NCBI RefSeq assembly: GCF_003323745.1
Contig: NZ_QOIL01000001.1
Location: forward strand, 124,001-188,000
Length of the DNA: 64,000 bases
Source: Sphaerisporangium album
GTDB taxonomy: Bacteria; Actinomycetota; Actinomycetes; Streptosporangiales; Streptosporangiaceae
Direction: 5' to 3'
Translations under genes and position numbers: made by a program
The notes under the pieces: model-generated
The model's database searches: none
The model's input: the letters and a program-made list of their open reading frames with translations, nothing else
What the model was told of the DNA's origin: nothing
In this document: piece by piece, positions 21,002-30,283 of the stretch
How the letters are laid out: each line of letters starts with the position of its first letter
Numbering within the stretch: the first letter of the stretch is position 1

Positions 21002-21412
21002 ATGGCGGGTATGACGCGGGCGGCCAAGACCGCCACCGAGACGAGCGGCGACGCCGTATGGACCGATCGGGAACTGTCGGAGGTGCGCGCCCGCCTGCAC
21101 GGGGAGACCGAGGAGCTCGGCGCCGAGGTCGCCAGGGCCGAGTCACAGATCGCCTCCGGCGACATCAGCGACAGCGCCGGGGACGACCAGGCGGACGCGG
21201 GCGCCAAGACCTATGAGCGCGAACGTGAGATCGCCCTTACCCTGAATGCGCGCGACCTCATCGCGCAGAACGAGCGGGCGATCGCCCGCATCGACGCGGG
21301 AACATACGGAGTGTGCGAATCGTGCCACAAGCCGATCGGCAAGGAGCGCCTGCAGGCGTTCCCGAGGGCGACGCTGTGCGTGTCGTGCAAGCAGCGGGAG
21401 GAGCGCCGCTGA
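21002..21412 (+). CDS. TraR/DksA-family zinc-finger protein
   Basis: 136 aa. A helical coiled region (ELSEVRARLHGETEELGAEVARAESQI ... LTLNARDLIAQNERAIARIDAGTYG) precedes a C4 zinc finger, CESCHKPIGKERLQAFPRATLCVSCKQ. Family members act on the RNA polymerase secondary channel; in actinomycetes this particular gene regularly precedes lspA. ATG 21002 has GGCGAGGAGACC just upstream. Upstream in-frame starts lie in non-conserved sequence near attR. The stop overlaps the proposed lspA start. Confidence 0.88.
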   Translation: MAGMTRAAKTATETSGDAVWTDRELSEVRARLHGETEELGAEVARAESQIASGDISDSAGDDQADAGAKTYEREREIALTLNARDLIAQNERAIARIDAGTYGVCESCHKPIGKERLQAFPRATLCVSCKQREERR

Positions 21413-22032
21413 ACACCCCGCCGGACGCCTCGGGCCGCCCTCCCGGTGGCCCCGGGCCCGCGCGCGCCCGGCGGATCGGCGGCCTCGTCGTCGTCGCGGT
21501 CCTCGTCTACGTGCTCGACCTGATCAGCAAGACCATCGTGGTACGGGAGCTGGAGGGCAAGGACCCGCTCCGCCTGGTCGGCGACCTGCTCCAGCTCCGC
21601 GTCATCCGCAACTCGGGGGCGGCGTTCAGCATCGGCACCGGCATGACGGTCGTCTTCACCGTCATCGCCCTCGGCGTGGTGATCGCGATCCTCCGCACGG
21701 CGCGGCGGCTGCGCAGCGTCCCGTGGGCGATCACCCTCGGCCTGCTGCTCGGCGGCGCCCTCGGCAACCTCACCGACCGCCTCTTCCGCGCTCCCGCCCC
21801 CCTGCAGGGACACGTCGTCGACTGGATCGAGGCGTTCCCCGGGCGCTTCCCCGTCTTCAACGTCGCCGACTCCGCGATCGTCTGCGGCGGCATCCTCGCC
21901 GTGCTGCTCGCCTGGCGAGGGCACCAGCTCGACGGGTCCCGCGCGGGCGACGGGCCCGCGGCCCCCGCCGAGGACGCCGCCACCGAGCCCTCCCAGGAAT
22001 CCCCGGAGCGGGGAGGCGAGCGGCATGGGTGA
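21409..22032 (+). CDS. lspA: Lipoprotein signal peptidase (signal peptidase II)
   Basis: Cleaves signal peptides from prolipoproteins in the membrane. Four membrane segments and the family motifs are present: [33 protein letters not shown] (catalytic Asp) and [15 protein letters not shown] (second Asp). The start is unusual: no ATG, GTG or TTG follows the upstream stop before the first helix. A CTG at 21409 has a strong GGGAGGAG site 5 bp upstream and overlaps the TraR/DksA stop (CTGA). The alternative, ATG 21313, lies deep inside the upstream gene. The C-terminus is a polar tail. Confidence 0.92.
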   Translation: MNTPPDASGRPPGGPGPARARRIGGLVVVAVLVYVLDLISKTIVVRELEGKDPLRLVGDLLQLRVIRNSGAAFSIGTGMTVVFTVIALGVVIAILRTARRLRSVPWAITLGLLLGGALGNLTDRLFRAPAPLQGHVVDWIEAFPGRFPVFNVADSAIVCGGILAVLLAWRGHQLDGSRAGDGPAAPAEDAATEPSQESPERGGERHG

Positions 22033-22954
22033 GCAGCGCAGTCTCCCGGTGCCCGACGGGCTGGAGGGCGAGCGCCTCGACGCCGCGCTGGCCCGCCTCT
22101 TCGGCTTCTCGCGCACCCTGGCCGCCGAGCTGATCTCCGCGGGGGACGTCCAGGTCGACGGCGCTCCCGCCGCCAAGTCCGACCGCGTGCACGCCGGCGC
22201 GTGGCTGGACGTCGTGATCCCCCCGCCGCCCACCACGCCGATGCCCGTCGCCGAGCCCGTCCCCGGCATGCGCGTCCTGTACGAGGACGACGACATCGTC
22301 GTGGTGAACAAGCCGATCGGCGTGGCGGCGCACCCTACGGTGGGCTGGACCGGCCCGACCGTCATCGGCGGCCTGCTGGGCGCCGGGCACAGGGTCGCCA
22401 CCAGCGGCGCGGCCGAGCGGCAGGGCATCGTCCACCGCCTGGACGCCAACACGACCGGCGTCATGGTCGTGGCCAAGAGCGAGGTCGCCTACTCGCGGCT
22501 GAAGCGGGCCTTCAAGGAGCGCACGGTCGAGAAGCGCTACCACGCGCTGGTCCAGGGGCACCCTGACCCGCTGCGCGGCACCATCGACGCGCCCATCGAC
22601 CGGCATCCGGCGGGGGACGGCAGGTTCGCCGTGGTCGCCGGCGGCAAGCCGTCGATCACCCACTACGACACGATCGAGGCGTTCCGGGCGGCGTCGCTGC
22701 TGGACATCAGGCTGGAGACCGGTCGCACCCACCAGATCCGCGTCCACATGGCGGCCACCCGCCACCCCTGTGTGGGCGACCTCGCCTACGGCGCCGATCC
22801 GACGCTCGCGGCCCGCCTCGGCGTGACCCGCCAGTGGCTGCACGCGGTCTCGCTCGCCTTCGACCACCCGGTCACCGGCGAGTGGGTGACCTTCACCAGC
22901 GACTACCCCGCCGAGCTGGCCCGCGCCCTCGACGTGGTCCGCGCGGAGTCCTGA
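22025..22954 (+). CDS. rluD: RluA-family pseudouridine synthase (RluD-like)
   Basis: 309 aa. An S4 RNA-binding domain (residues 10-65, [29 protein letters not shown]) precedes the synthase domain. The catalytic motif [20 protein letters not shown] contains the active Asp; [10 protein letters not shown] and [15 protein letters not shown] are further family motifs. It should isomerise uridines in 23S rRNA. Its start overlaps the lspA end by 8 bp, the usual actinomycete lspA-rluD pair. Confidence 0.95.
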   Translation: MGEQRSLPVPDGLEGERLDAALARLFGFSRTLAAELISAGDVQVDGAPAAKSDRVHAGAWLDVVIPPPPTTPMPVAEPVPGMRVLYEDDDIVVVNKPIGVAAHPTVGWTGPTVIGGLLGAGHRVATSGAAERQGIVHRLDANTTGVMVVAKSEVAYSRLKRAFKERTVEKRYHALVQGHPDPLRGTIDAPIDRHPAGDGRFAVVAGGKPSITHYDTIEAFRAASLLDIRLETGRTHQIRVHMAATRHPCVGDLAYGADPTLAARLGVTRQWLHAVSLAFDHPVTGEWVTFTSDYPAELARALDVVRAES

Positions 22955-22990
22955 CCGGCGGCGGCCCCGAGGGCCGTCTCACACCCGGCC

Positions 22991-24535
22991 TCACACCCCG
23001 GGCAGCGGGACGTTCCCGCCATCGTGGCGGTCGCTCAGCGCGCCCTGGTCGTTCTGATCGCCGGAACCGTCGTGCGGCGCGCCGATGCCGTCACCGGGCG
23101 GCACGGTGTTCTGGCCGCCCTGGTCGGTGTCGCGCTGGTCGCCCGCGTCGTTGCCGTCGCCCTGGTCGTCGGAGGTGCCCGACTCCTTGGTCTTGGTGGG
23201 CTTCGGCTTCGGCGTGGGGTCGCCGGTGGGGCGGTCCTTGTTCTTGTCCTTCTTCTTGTTCCTGTCCTTGTCCTTGTTCTCGTCCGGCTTGCCGGTCCCG
23301 TCCTGGCTGGGCTCGGGGGACGAGCGCCGCGGCTGGGGCACCGGGTTCACCTGCCGGGGCGAGGTGTTCTCCGGGGTCCGGCGGGTCACCGGCTCGGCCG
23401 TGGTCGGCTCGGCCGTCGGCGTGACGGAGACGGTCACCCGCACCGTGGGGGAGACCATCGGGGTCAGGTTCGTCCCCTCCGACCTGGCCGTCACCCAGGC
23501 CAGCCCCCCCGCGACCAGGCCCACCGCCAGGACCAGCGAGGTGACCCCCGCGACCGCGATGCCGCGCCCGCCCGAACCCGGCTGCCGCCCTTTCCGAGGC
23601 ACAGGGGCCGTCATCGGAGGGACGGGGGTGGCGGGATGGGTGTCGGACGCGGGCCTGGGCGCCGGGACGGGCACGGCGGCGGGCGCCGTCGGCTCGGGGT
23701 GGATGCCCGCCGCGACCATGCGCAGGCTCCGCTCCGCCGCCTCGGCGGTGAGCCGCCGCGCCGGGTCCTTCTGGAGCAGGCCGGCGAGGACGGGGGCCAT
23801 CGGGCCCGCCAGCCGCATCGCCGCGGGCGGGTCGTGCATCACGGCGCCCAGCGTCGCCAGGGGGTTGCCGCGCTGGAAGGGCGAGCGGCCCTCCACCGCG
23901 ACGTACAGTGTCACGCCGAGCGACCACAGGTCGGAGGCGCGGGTGGCCTGCCCGCCCGCCGCCCGTTCCGGGGCGATGAACGCGGGCGTGCCGATCAGCG
24001 TGCCGGTGCGGGTCACGGGGGAGTCGTCGTCGAGCATGGCGATGCCGAAGTCCGTCAGCACCGCGCGCCCGTCGCGCTTGTCCAGCAGGACGTTGTCGGG
24101 CTTGACGTCGCGGTGCAGCACCCCGGCGTCGTGCGCGGCGCGCAGCGCGGCCAGCACCTCCAGGCCGATCGTCGCCGCGCGGGCCGGGGGGAGCGGCCCC
24201 TGGTCGCGGACGACCGCGCCGAGGGTGTCGGAGGGGACCAACTGGAGGACGATCCACGGGTGGCCGTTCTCCTCGAAGACGTCGTAGACGGTGGCGACGC
24301 CCGCGTGGCTGACCCGTCCCGCGGCCCGCGCCTCCCTGAAGGTCCGCGCGGTGAAGATCTCGCGCTCGGGGCCGGTCAGCTCCGGCGGCGCGATCAGTTC
24401 CTTGACGGCGATGTCGCGGCCGAGTATCTCGTCGCGGGCCCGCCAGACGGTGCCCATTCCGCCGCGTCCGATCGGCTCCAGCAGACGGTACCTGCCTGCC
24501 ACGACTCGGTCTGTGACCTGGGAGGATTCCGGCAT
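22991..24535 (-). CDS. Receptor-type Ser/Thr protein kinase 1 with charged extracellular tail
   Basis: 514 aa from ATG 24535 (MPESSQVTDRVVAGRYRLLEPIG); an in-frame ATG 26 codons upstream is possible. The Hanks kinase is complete: Gly loop IGRGGMGTVWRA, VK Lys, HRDVKPDNVLL, DFGIAML, APE in IAPERAAG. One membrane segment, GIAVAGVTSLVLAVGLVAGGL, separates it from about 170 extracellular residues. These are Thr/Pro-rich, then extremely Lys/Asp/Asn-rich (DENKDKDRNKKKDKNKD), then Gly/Asp. The tail differs from kinases 2 and 3 and could bind anionic wall polymers. First of three tandem paralogues. Confidence 0.9.
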   Translation of the reverse strand: MPESSQVTDRVVAGRYRLLEPIGRGGMGTVWRARDEILGRDIAVKELIAPPELTGPEREIFTARTFREARAAGRVSHAGVATVYDVFEENGHPWIVLQLVPSDTLGAVVRDQGPLPPARAATIGLEVLAALRAAHDAGVLHRDVKPDNVLLDKRDGRAVLTDFGIAMLDDDSPVTRTGTLIGTPAFIAPERAAGGQATRASDLWSLGVTLYVAVEGRSPFQRGNPLATLGAVMHDPPAAMRLAGPMAPVLAGLLQKDPARRLTAEAAERSLRMVAAGIHPEPTAPAAVPVPAPRPASDTHPATPVPPMTAPVPRKGRQPGSGGRGIAVAGVTSLVLAVGLVAGGLAWVTARSEGTNLTPMVSPTVRVTVSVTPTAEPTTAEPVTRRTPENTSPRQVNPVPQPRRSSPEPSQDGTGKPDENKDKDRNKKKDKNKDRPTGDPTPKPKPTKTKESGTSDDQGDGNDAGDQRDTDQGGQNTVPPGDGIGAPHDGSGDQNDQGALSDRHDGGNVPLPGV

Positions 24536-24578
24536 AATCGCCGAGCTACCCGAAAAAGCCGGGCACATGCCCTCGGAG

Positions 24579-26198
24579 TCAAGTAGGTCGGAAACTCCTC
24601 GCAAACGTATCAAAATAGGCAGATTGTGCTGCCCATTGCCCGTCCGGGGTGTGCAGGTAGATCGCGAAGTGCCGCCCGTCGGCCGAGGTGAACGCGCGAT
24701 CCCGGACGTGGGCCCGGCCCGAGTCCATCTGCCAGGTGAACTCCCAGTCGGCCGCCGGCCGCCCCTTGTACGTGAGCGACCGTAACCAGACCAGCCGGTA
24801 GCCGGGCAGCCGGCCCTCGGCCAGCGACTGCCTCTCGACCGTGCGCAGCGCCGTCAGCGGATCGCCGTCGGCCCAGCGGGTCAGGTCGACCAGCAGGTAG
24901 CTCCCCGAGCCGGGAGGCCGGTACCAGACGCGGGCCGGCTCGCGGTCGACCTCCTTCCAGCCGGGCGGGAGCGCGATGGTGAACCCCAGGCGGTCGGGCT
25001 GGGTGCGCCACCCGCGCGGCACGCCCGTCCGGGTGGGCGACGGCGACGCGGCCGACGGCTCGGCGGAGGTGGCCGACGGCTCGGCGGTCGGCGGCTCCGG
25101 GCCCGTGGGCACGCCCGCCGAGGCCGTCAGGGTCGGCGCGTTGGGCGGGTCCGGCGTGGCGCCGTCCACGAGCCTGGCGAAGCCGTACCACCCGGCGGCG
25201 ACCACCACGAGCGTCAAAGGGACGGCGACGAGCACCCCGGCCAGGCCCGGCCGGCGCCGCGGCTTCGGCACGGGAGCGGACGGGCTCGTGGACCACGGGA
25301 TCGGCATCTCGGGCGAGGTGGCCGCCGGCGCGCCCGCGGGCTCGGCGCGCCGGCGCGCCTGCCTGCCCCCGCGCGGCGCCTCGCCCGCCGCCACCCGGCC
25401 CAGGGCCTCGGCGGTGTCCGCGGCGGACATGCGCCGGGCCGGGTCCTTGCGCAGCAGGCCGTCGAGCACCGGCGCGAGCGGCCCGGCGTGGCGGGCGGGC
25501 TCCGGCTCGTCGTGGAGGACGGCGGCCATCGTCGGCACGGGCGCGCCCCGGTCGAACGGCGGCCTGCCCTCCACGGCGGCGTACAGCGTCGCGCCGAGGG
25601 ACCACAGGTCCGACTCCGGCACCGCGGGAAGGCCCCGCAGGCGCTCCGGCGGCAGGAAGGCGGGGGTGCCCGTCAGGCCGCCGGTGGTGGTCAGCGCGGT
25701 CTCCATGGGCATCGTGGCGATGCCGAAGTCGGTCAGCACGACCCGGCCGGCGTCGGTGAGCAGGACGTTCTCCGGCTTCACGTCACGGTGGAGCACCCCG
25801 GCGGCGTGCGCGGCGCGCAGGGCCCCGAGCACCTGGACGCCGATCTCGGCGACCCGGCGCGGAGGCTGCGGCCCCTCCTCGCGCAGCACCTGGCCGAGCG
25901 AGCGGGACCGCACGAGCTGCATGACGATCCAGGGCCGGCCGTCCTCCTCGATGACGTCGTGCACCACGACCACCGACGGATGGTCGAGCCGCCCCGCCGC
26001 CCGCGCCTCGCGGATGGTGCGCATGTTGAACGCCGCGCGCTCCTGCTCGCTCACCGCGTGGTGCAGGACCTCCTTGACCGCCACCGGCCGGTCCAGCAGC
26101 TCGTCGTGGGCGCGCCAGACCACCCCCATGCCGCCCTGGCCGATGGGCTCCAGGAGCCGGTACCGTCCCGCCACCCGCCGCCGCGTCTCCGCCGTCAC
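24579..26198 (-). CDS. Receptor-type Ser/Thr protein kinase 2 with globular extracellular domain
   Basis: 539 aa, GTG start behind GAAGGGGGCGAG. Kinase motifs: IGQGGMGVVWRAHDE, AVKEV, HRDVKPENVLL, DFGIATM, LPPERLRG. Membrane segment GLAGVLVAVPLTLVVVAAGWYGF, then a Ser/Pro/Thr linker. The extracellular domain of about 150 residues begins RLGFTIALPPGWKEV and includes LPGYRLVWLRSLTYKGRPAADWEFTW. The same domain type occurs in kinase 3, so both may sense related ligands. The stop is 44 bp before kinase 1. Confidence 0.9.
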   Translation of the reverse strand: MTAETRRRVAGRYRLLEPIGQGGMGVVWRAHDELLDRPVAVKEVLHHAVSEQERAAFNMRTIREARAAGRLDHPSVVVVHDVIEEDGRPWIVMQLVRSRSLGQVLREEGPQPPRRVAEIGVQVLGALRAAHAAGVLHRDVKPENVLLTDAGRVVLTDFGIATMPMETALTTTGGLTGTPAFLPPERLRGLPAVPESDLWSLGATLYAAVEGRPPFDRGAPVPTMAAVLHDEPEPARHAGPLAPVLDGLLRKDPARRMSAADTAEALGRVAAGEAPRGGRQARRRAEPAGAPAATSPEMPIPWSTSPSAPVPKPRRRPGLAGVLVAVPLTLVVVAAGWYGFARLVDGATPDPPNAPTLTASAGVPTGPEPPTAEPSATSAEPSAASPSPTRTGVPRGWRTQPDRLGFTIALPPGWKEVDREPARVWYRPPGSGSYLLVDLTRWADGDPLTALRTVERQSLAEGRLPGYRLVWLRSLTYKGRPAADWEFTWQMDSGRAHVRDRAFTSADGRHFAIYLHTPDGQWAAQSAYFDTFARSFRPT

Positions 26199-26429
26199 CT
26201 CGCCCCCTTCGCTTCGGTTTCCGATCGTCCCACAGTGTGCGGGGCCGGGACACCCGGCGAGGGCGCGCCGGTCGTACTCGGAGGGCGTGCGGTTCGAGCG
26301 GATCAGGCGCGAAGGGCTGAGCGTGTGAGGGACGCCGGCGCGATCGTCACCGGGGGCCGGGCGTCACGGGCCTGACCCCCGGCACTCCCCGAGCCGCCGG
26401 ACGTCCGGGGAACGGCGCGGCGGCGTCCG

Positions 26430-28814
26430 TCACTTGGCGGGCTTGAAGGTGGCCGCGAGGGTCTCGAAGAGCTTCTTCTTCTGCTTCCAGTCCTTGTCGT
26501 CGGTCTTGTACAGCAGCGCGTAGCCGTTGTTCTTGTCGGTGACGAAGCCGCGGTCGATCACATGGGACCGGAACCGGCTGTCGCCGAAGGTGAACTCCCA
26601 GTCGGCCGCGGTCTGCCAGTACCCCTTGACCTCCCGGATCGCGACGAGCCTGTAGCCGGGGAAGTTCCGGCTCATGCCCGGCACGTCGCGGTGCCAGACC
26701 TTCAGCGCGTCCTTCTCCGGGCTGGAGGTGTGGTGGACCTCCAGGTAGGTGTGCGAGTCCCCGCGGAAGCGGACCAGGCCGTTGCCCCTGCCGTCCTCGC
26801 TCCACCCCTTCGGCAGCGCGACGGAGAACCCGCTGGAATGCTTGTACTTACGCCAGCCTTCCGGGACGTCACCCGGGCCGATCTCGGTCGGCTTGGGGCT
26901 CGAGGACGGCTTCGGCGACTTGCTGGGCGTCGCCGCCGGGGAGGACGCCGGCGTCGAGGGCTCTCCGGACGGCGAGGATGTCGCGCTGGAGGGCGGGCCG
27001 GTGGCCGGGGAAGTGGCGTCGCCTCCGGACGCCGACGCGCCCGCTCCGGGCGACCGGGGGTCGGAGGCGTCGCGCGCGCCCAGCCACAGCGCGACCCCGG
27101 CGACGACCAGCACGATGGGGATGATCACCAGGGCGAGGCGCGGTATCGGCAGTGACCGCCGGGGGTGGCTCCCCGCCTCGCCGGGCGGAGGCCCGACGGT
27201 CGTCGGCGAGACGCGCGAGGTCTCCCAGAAGCCGGAGAAGGCCGAGGACTCGGGAGCCTCCGCGGAGACGGCCACGGGGCGCTCGGCGGCGAGGGGGCCC
27301 GGCGCCGCGGGGGCCTCCTGCCGGGTGTCCCCGTACGGACGCCGCCGCGTCTCCTGTCGCGTCTCGGGCTCGACGTGGCCCTCCTGCCGGAGCGTCCGCG
27401 CCGGGTGCCGCACGTCCTCGGCGTCGCCCGCCCGCGCCTGCGCGGGAACGGTGGGCTTGACCGGCTGGACGGGCGCGATCCTCGCGGAGGCGTTCCCGGA
27501 ACCCGCCTCGGTCGCCTGGGACGACGCCGGGGTCGTGCTCTCCGGCGGTCCCTCGCCGGACTCGTCGTCCTCGTCCGGCGTCTCCTGCGCCGGGGCGGGC
27601 ACCTCGGCGTGCGCCGCCTCCTCGTAGGCCTTCGCGTCCTCCTCTACGGGGGCGACCTCCGAGCCGTCCTCCGCCTCCTGAGGCACGCCGGCCGCCTCGG
27701 ACGAGCCGTCCGCGGGCACGTCGCCGCCGGGTGCGTTCGGGGCCGGCACGGGGGCCTTGAGGGACTGCGGGGGCGTGGAGACCCCGGTGGCAGGGATGAA
27801 GGACGCGGCCTCCTCGGCCGAAGTGGAGGCCGGAGGCGGGACCGCCGCCGGGGATGCCTCCTCGGCCGGAAGGGGGACCGCGCCCTCGGGCCGGGGCCGC
27901 TTGCGCGGGGGGCTCGTCGCGGGGATCGGATGCGGGGCGGCGGGCAGCGTCTGCATGCTGGACCGCGGCGTGGCGGAGCGGTCCTCGGCGATGGCACGCA
28001 GCATGCGCTCGGCCTGGTCGAAGGTCAGGCGGCGCTGCGGGTTCTTTTCCAGCAGGCCCATCAGCACGGCGCCGAGCCGCCCGGCGCGCGGCGCGGGCTC
28101 GGGCTCGTCGTTCAGCACGGCGTGCATCGTGGCCATCGCCATGCCCTTGTCGTGCGGTGGGCGTCCCTCGACGGCGGCGTACAGCGTGGCGCCGAGCGAC
28201 CACAGGTCCGACTCGCGCTGGGCCGGGTACCCGCGCAGCCGTTCGGGCGCGATGAAGGCGGGCGTGCCGACGAGACCCGTGCGGGTCATCGTGGTGTCGG
28301 TCTCCATGCGGGCGATGCCGAAGTCCGTCAGCACGACGCGGCCGTCGTCGGTGAGCAGGACGTTCTCGGGCTTGACGTCGCGGTGGAGCACCCCGGCGGC
28401 GTGCGCGGTGCGCAGGGCCTCCAGCAGGCGCAGCCCGATCTCGGCCACCATGCGGGCCGGCAGCGGCCCCTCCTCGCGCAGCACCTGGCCGAGGGACCGG
28501 CTGTCGACGAGTTGCATGACGATCCAGGGGCGGCCGTTCTCCTCGATGACGTCGTGCACCACGACGACGTTCGGATGGCTGAGCCTGCCGGCCGCGCGGG
28601 CCTCGCGCAGCGTGCGGCGGTTGAGCTCGGCGACCTCGTCGTCATCGGGGTCGCCGGGGTAGCGGACTTCCTTCACCGCCACGACCCGGTCGAGCAGCTC
28701 GTCGTGGGCGCGCCAGACGACGCCCATGCCACCGCGGCCGATCGGTTCCAAGAGCTGGTAGCGGTCGGCTACGCGGCGTCCCTGCTGCCGTCCACCCGGC
28801 CGTGCTTCCGACAT
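26430..28814 (-). CDS. Receptor-type Ser/Thr protein kinase 3 with long linker and extracellular domain
   Basis: 794 aa; ATG 28814 or the adjacent in-frame GTG 28817. Kinase motifs: IGRGGMGVVWRAHDE, AVKEVRYPG, HRDVKPENVLL, DFGIARM, IAPERLRG. About 270 residues of acidic Pro/Ala/Glu-rich cytoplasmic linker follow, then membrane segment LALVIIPIVLVVAGVALWLGA, a Ser/Pro/Thr stretch and a domain (GFSVALPKGWSED ... FPGYRLVAIREV ... AADWEFTFG) homologous to that of kinase 2. The tandem arrangement indicates local duplication with divergence of sensors. Confidence 0.9.
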   Translation of the reverse strand: MSEARPGGRQQGRRVADRYQLLEPIGRGGMGVVWRAHDELLDRVVAVKEVRYPGDPDDDEVAELNRRTLREARAAGRLSHPNVVVVHDVIEENGRPWIVMQLVDSRSLGQVLREEGPLPARMVAEIGLRLLEALRTAHAAGVLHRDVKPENVLLTDDGRVVLTDFGIARMETDTTMTRTGLVGTPAFIAPERLRGYPAQRESDLWSLGATLYAAVEGRPPHDKGMAMATMHAVLNDEPEPAPRAGRLGAVLMGLLEKNPQRRLTFDQAERMLRAIAEDRSATPRSSMQTLPAAPHPIPATSPPRKRPRPEGAVPLPAEEASPAAVPPPASTSAEEAASFIPATGVSTPPQSLKAPVPAPNAPGGDVPADGSSEAAGVPQEAEDGSEVAPVEEDAKAYEEAAHAEVPAPAQETPDEDDESGEGPPESTTPASSQATEAGSGNASARIAPVQPVKPTVPAQARAGDAEDVRHPARTLRQEGHVEPETRQETRRRPYGDTRQEAPAAPGPLAAERPVAVSAEAPESSAFSGFWETSRVSPTTVGPPPGEAGSHPRRSLPIPRLALVIIPIVLVVAGVALWLGARDASDPRSPGAGASASGGDATSPATGPPSSATSSPSGEPSTPASSPAATPSKSPKPSSSPKPTEIGPGDVPEGWRKYKHSSGFSVALPKGWSEDGRGNGLVRFRGDSHTYLEVHHTSSPEKDALKVWHRDVPGMSRNFPGYRLVAIREVKGYWQTAADWEFTFGDSRFRSHVIDRGFVTDKNNGYALLYKTDDKDWKQKKKLFETLAATFKPAK

Positions 28815-29128
28815 CACCCGCCGCTACCCCCTTTCAGGCGACTGAATCGTCCCATAGCGGTGCGCACGTGCAAACGCGGATCCAGCGAAAGCGTCCGGTA
28901 TCTGAGATATCGTGTCCGCCTGGTGGCCGTCGCTGCTAACCTCGATGCCGTGACTTGCCGTTTCGTGTTTACGAGGCCGGTTTCGGGAGAGCCGGTCGCC
29001 GTCGACATGATCTAGCGACCAACCGGAGCCGGCACAGGCGGAGACGGCGGCGTCTTCGCCTTCCGTCGTTTCAGACCCCCGCCGGCTCGCGGACATCGAC
29101 GCGGCCGGCGCCCAGCCAGGGAGCCGAC
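28815..29128. other. Divergent intergenic region without a supported gene
   Basis: 314 bp between kinase 3 (minus) and the chorismate-mutase fusion (plus). Reading frames here have no family features or codon bias of their own. It must hold the promoters of both genes; no clear consensus pair could be fixed by eye. Confidence 0.5.
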
Positions 29129-30193
29129 ATGTCATCGACCGGGCAGCCGGGTACGCGCGCCGTGCGCATCGGAAGCCTCATCGTGGGGGAAGGTCCCGCC
29201 GTGGTGTTCGCGGGGCGTCCGAGTCCCGCGCCGCAGGCGGACGGGCGCGTGGACGCGCCGCCGGACGGGTGCCGCGTGAGCCTCGCCCGCCTGCGCCCCG
29301 AGGACCGCCACGACGCGGTGGCCGCCGCCCGGGCCGTGTGGGACGGCCCGCTGCTCGTCGAGCCCGGGTCCGCGGACGATCTGCCCGCCGTCGCGGCGCA
29401 CGCCGACGGCGTGATCGTTTCGGCCGGAGACGCCGGAGACGCCGGAGACGCCGGAGACAAGGCTCTCGTACGGACGGCCGCGCGCCTGGGCCTGCCCCTG
29501 GTCGTGCGGCGCGGCCCGGCGTCCGTCGATGAGTGGCTGGCCGCCGCGGCGGCGTGCCTGGACGCGGGCGCGGCCGGGGTGGTGCTCTGCGAGGACGGCG
29601 TGCGGGCGGCGGACGGCCACCTGTCCGTCGATCTGGGACTGGCCCGCGCGGCCCGCGAGCGCGGAGGGCATCCCGTCCTCGTCTCGCCCGGGGACGACGC
29701 CGGGCTCGCGGCGGCCGTGGTGGCGGCGGGCGCGGACGGCCTGTGGCTGGACGAGGACGCCCCCGCCGGGCACGCCGAGGCGGCGCGCGAGGCCGTCGTA
29801 GTGGTCGGCGCGCTCGTCCGCGAGGAGCGCCCCGCCGGCATTCCCGCGGCCCGTGGGGCGATCGACCGGGCCGACGCGGCGCTCGCCGTGATCCTCGAAC
29901 GCCGGGCCGCCCTGGCCGGGGTCGTGCAACGTCTGAAGCCCGTCGGCGGGTTCGCCGGGCGCGATCTCGAACGCGAGCGGCGGATCGTCGCCGCGATGGC
30001 CCGCCGTGCGCCCCGCCTGGGCGAGGCACGGCTGGCGCCGATCATGAAGGCGGTGATCGAAAGCGGTCTCCACCTGGCCGAGGAGGCGAGGTCCGCTTCG
30101 GGGGAGAATGGCCGGGAGCACTCGCCGGAGGACCGCCCGGCGGGCACGGCCGGCGCGCAGGCGCTCGCCGGCGGGCGCCAGGATCACGATTGA
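29129..30193 (+). CDS. Degenerate DAHP-synthase-like barrel fused to an AroQ-type chorismate mutase
   Basis: 354 aa; ATG 29129 with GGGAG upstream. The C-terminal 90 residues fit AroQ chorismate mutase: ARGAIDRADAALAVILERRAALAGVVQRLKPVGG, DLERERRIVAAMA and IMKAVIESGLHLAEE. The first 240 residues read as a TIM-barrel like the DAHP synthase/NeuB class (HADGVIVSAGD, LGLPLVVRRG, DAGAAGVVLCEDG), but the GPCS-type and metal-site motifs are not visible. That half may therefore be catalytically dead or regulatory. A 9-bp tandem repeat encodes GDAGDAGDAGD near residue 105. It lies just upstream of dnaE with no obvious functional link. Confidence 0.7.
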   Translation: MSSTGQPGTRAVRIGSLIVGEGPAVVFAGRPSPAPQADGRVDAPPDGCRVSLARLRPEDRHDAVAAARAVWDGPLLVEPGSADDLPAVAAHADGVIVSAGDAGDAGDAGDKALVRTAARLGLPLVVRRGPASVDEWLAAAAACLDAGAAGVVLCEDGVRAADGHLSVDLGLARAARERGGHPVLVSPGDDAGLAAAVVAAGADGLWLDEDAPAGHAEAAREAVVVVGALVREERPAGIPAARGAIDRADAALAVILERRAALAGVVQRLKPVGGFAGRDLERERRIVAAMARRAPRLGEARLAPIMKAVIESGLHLAEEARSASGENGREHSPEDRPAGTAGAQALAGGRQDHD

Positions 30194-30283
30194 GACCGCG
30201 GGGCCCGGTGTGCTCCGGGAGGCGGCGGCGACGGCGTAGGCTCTGATCCGCCGCACCGGATCGAGGGGAGAGGGACGGCCCGC

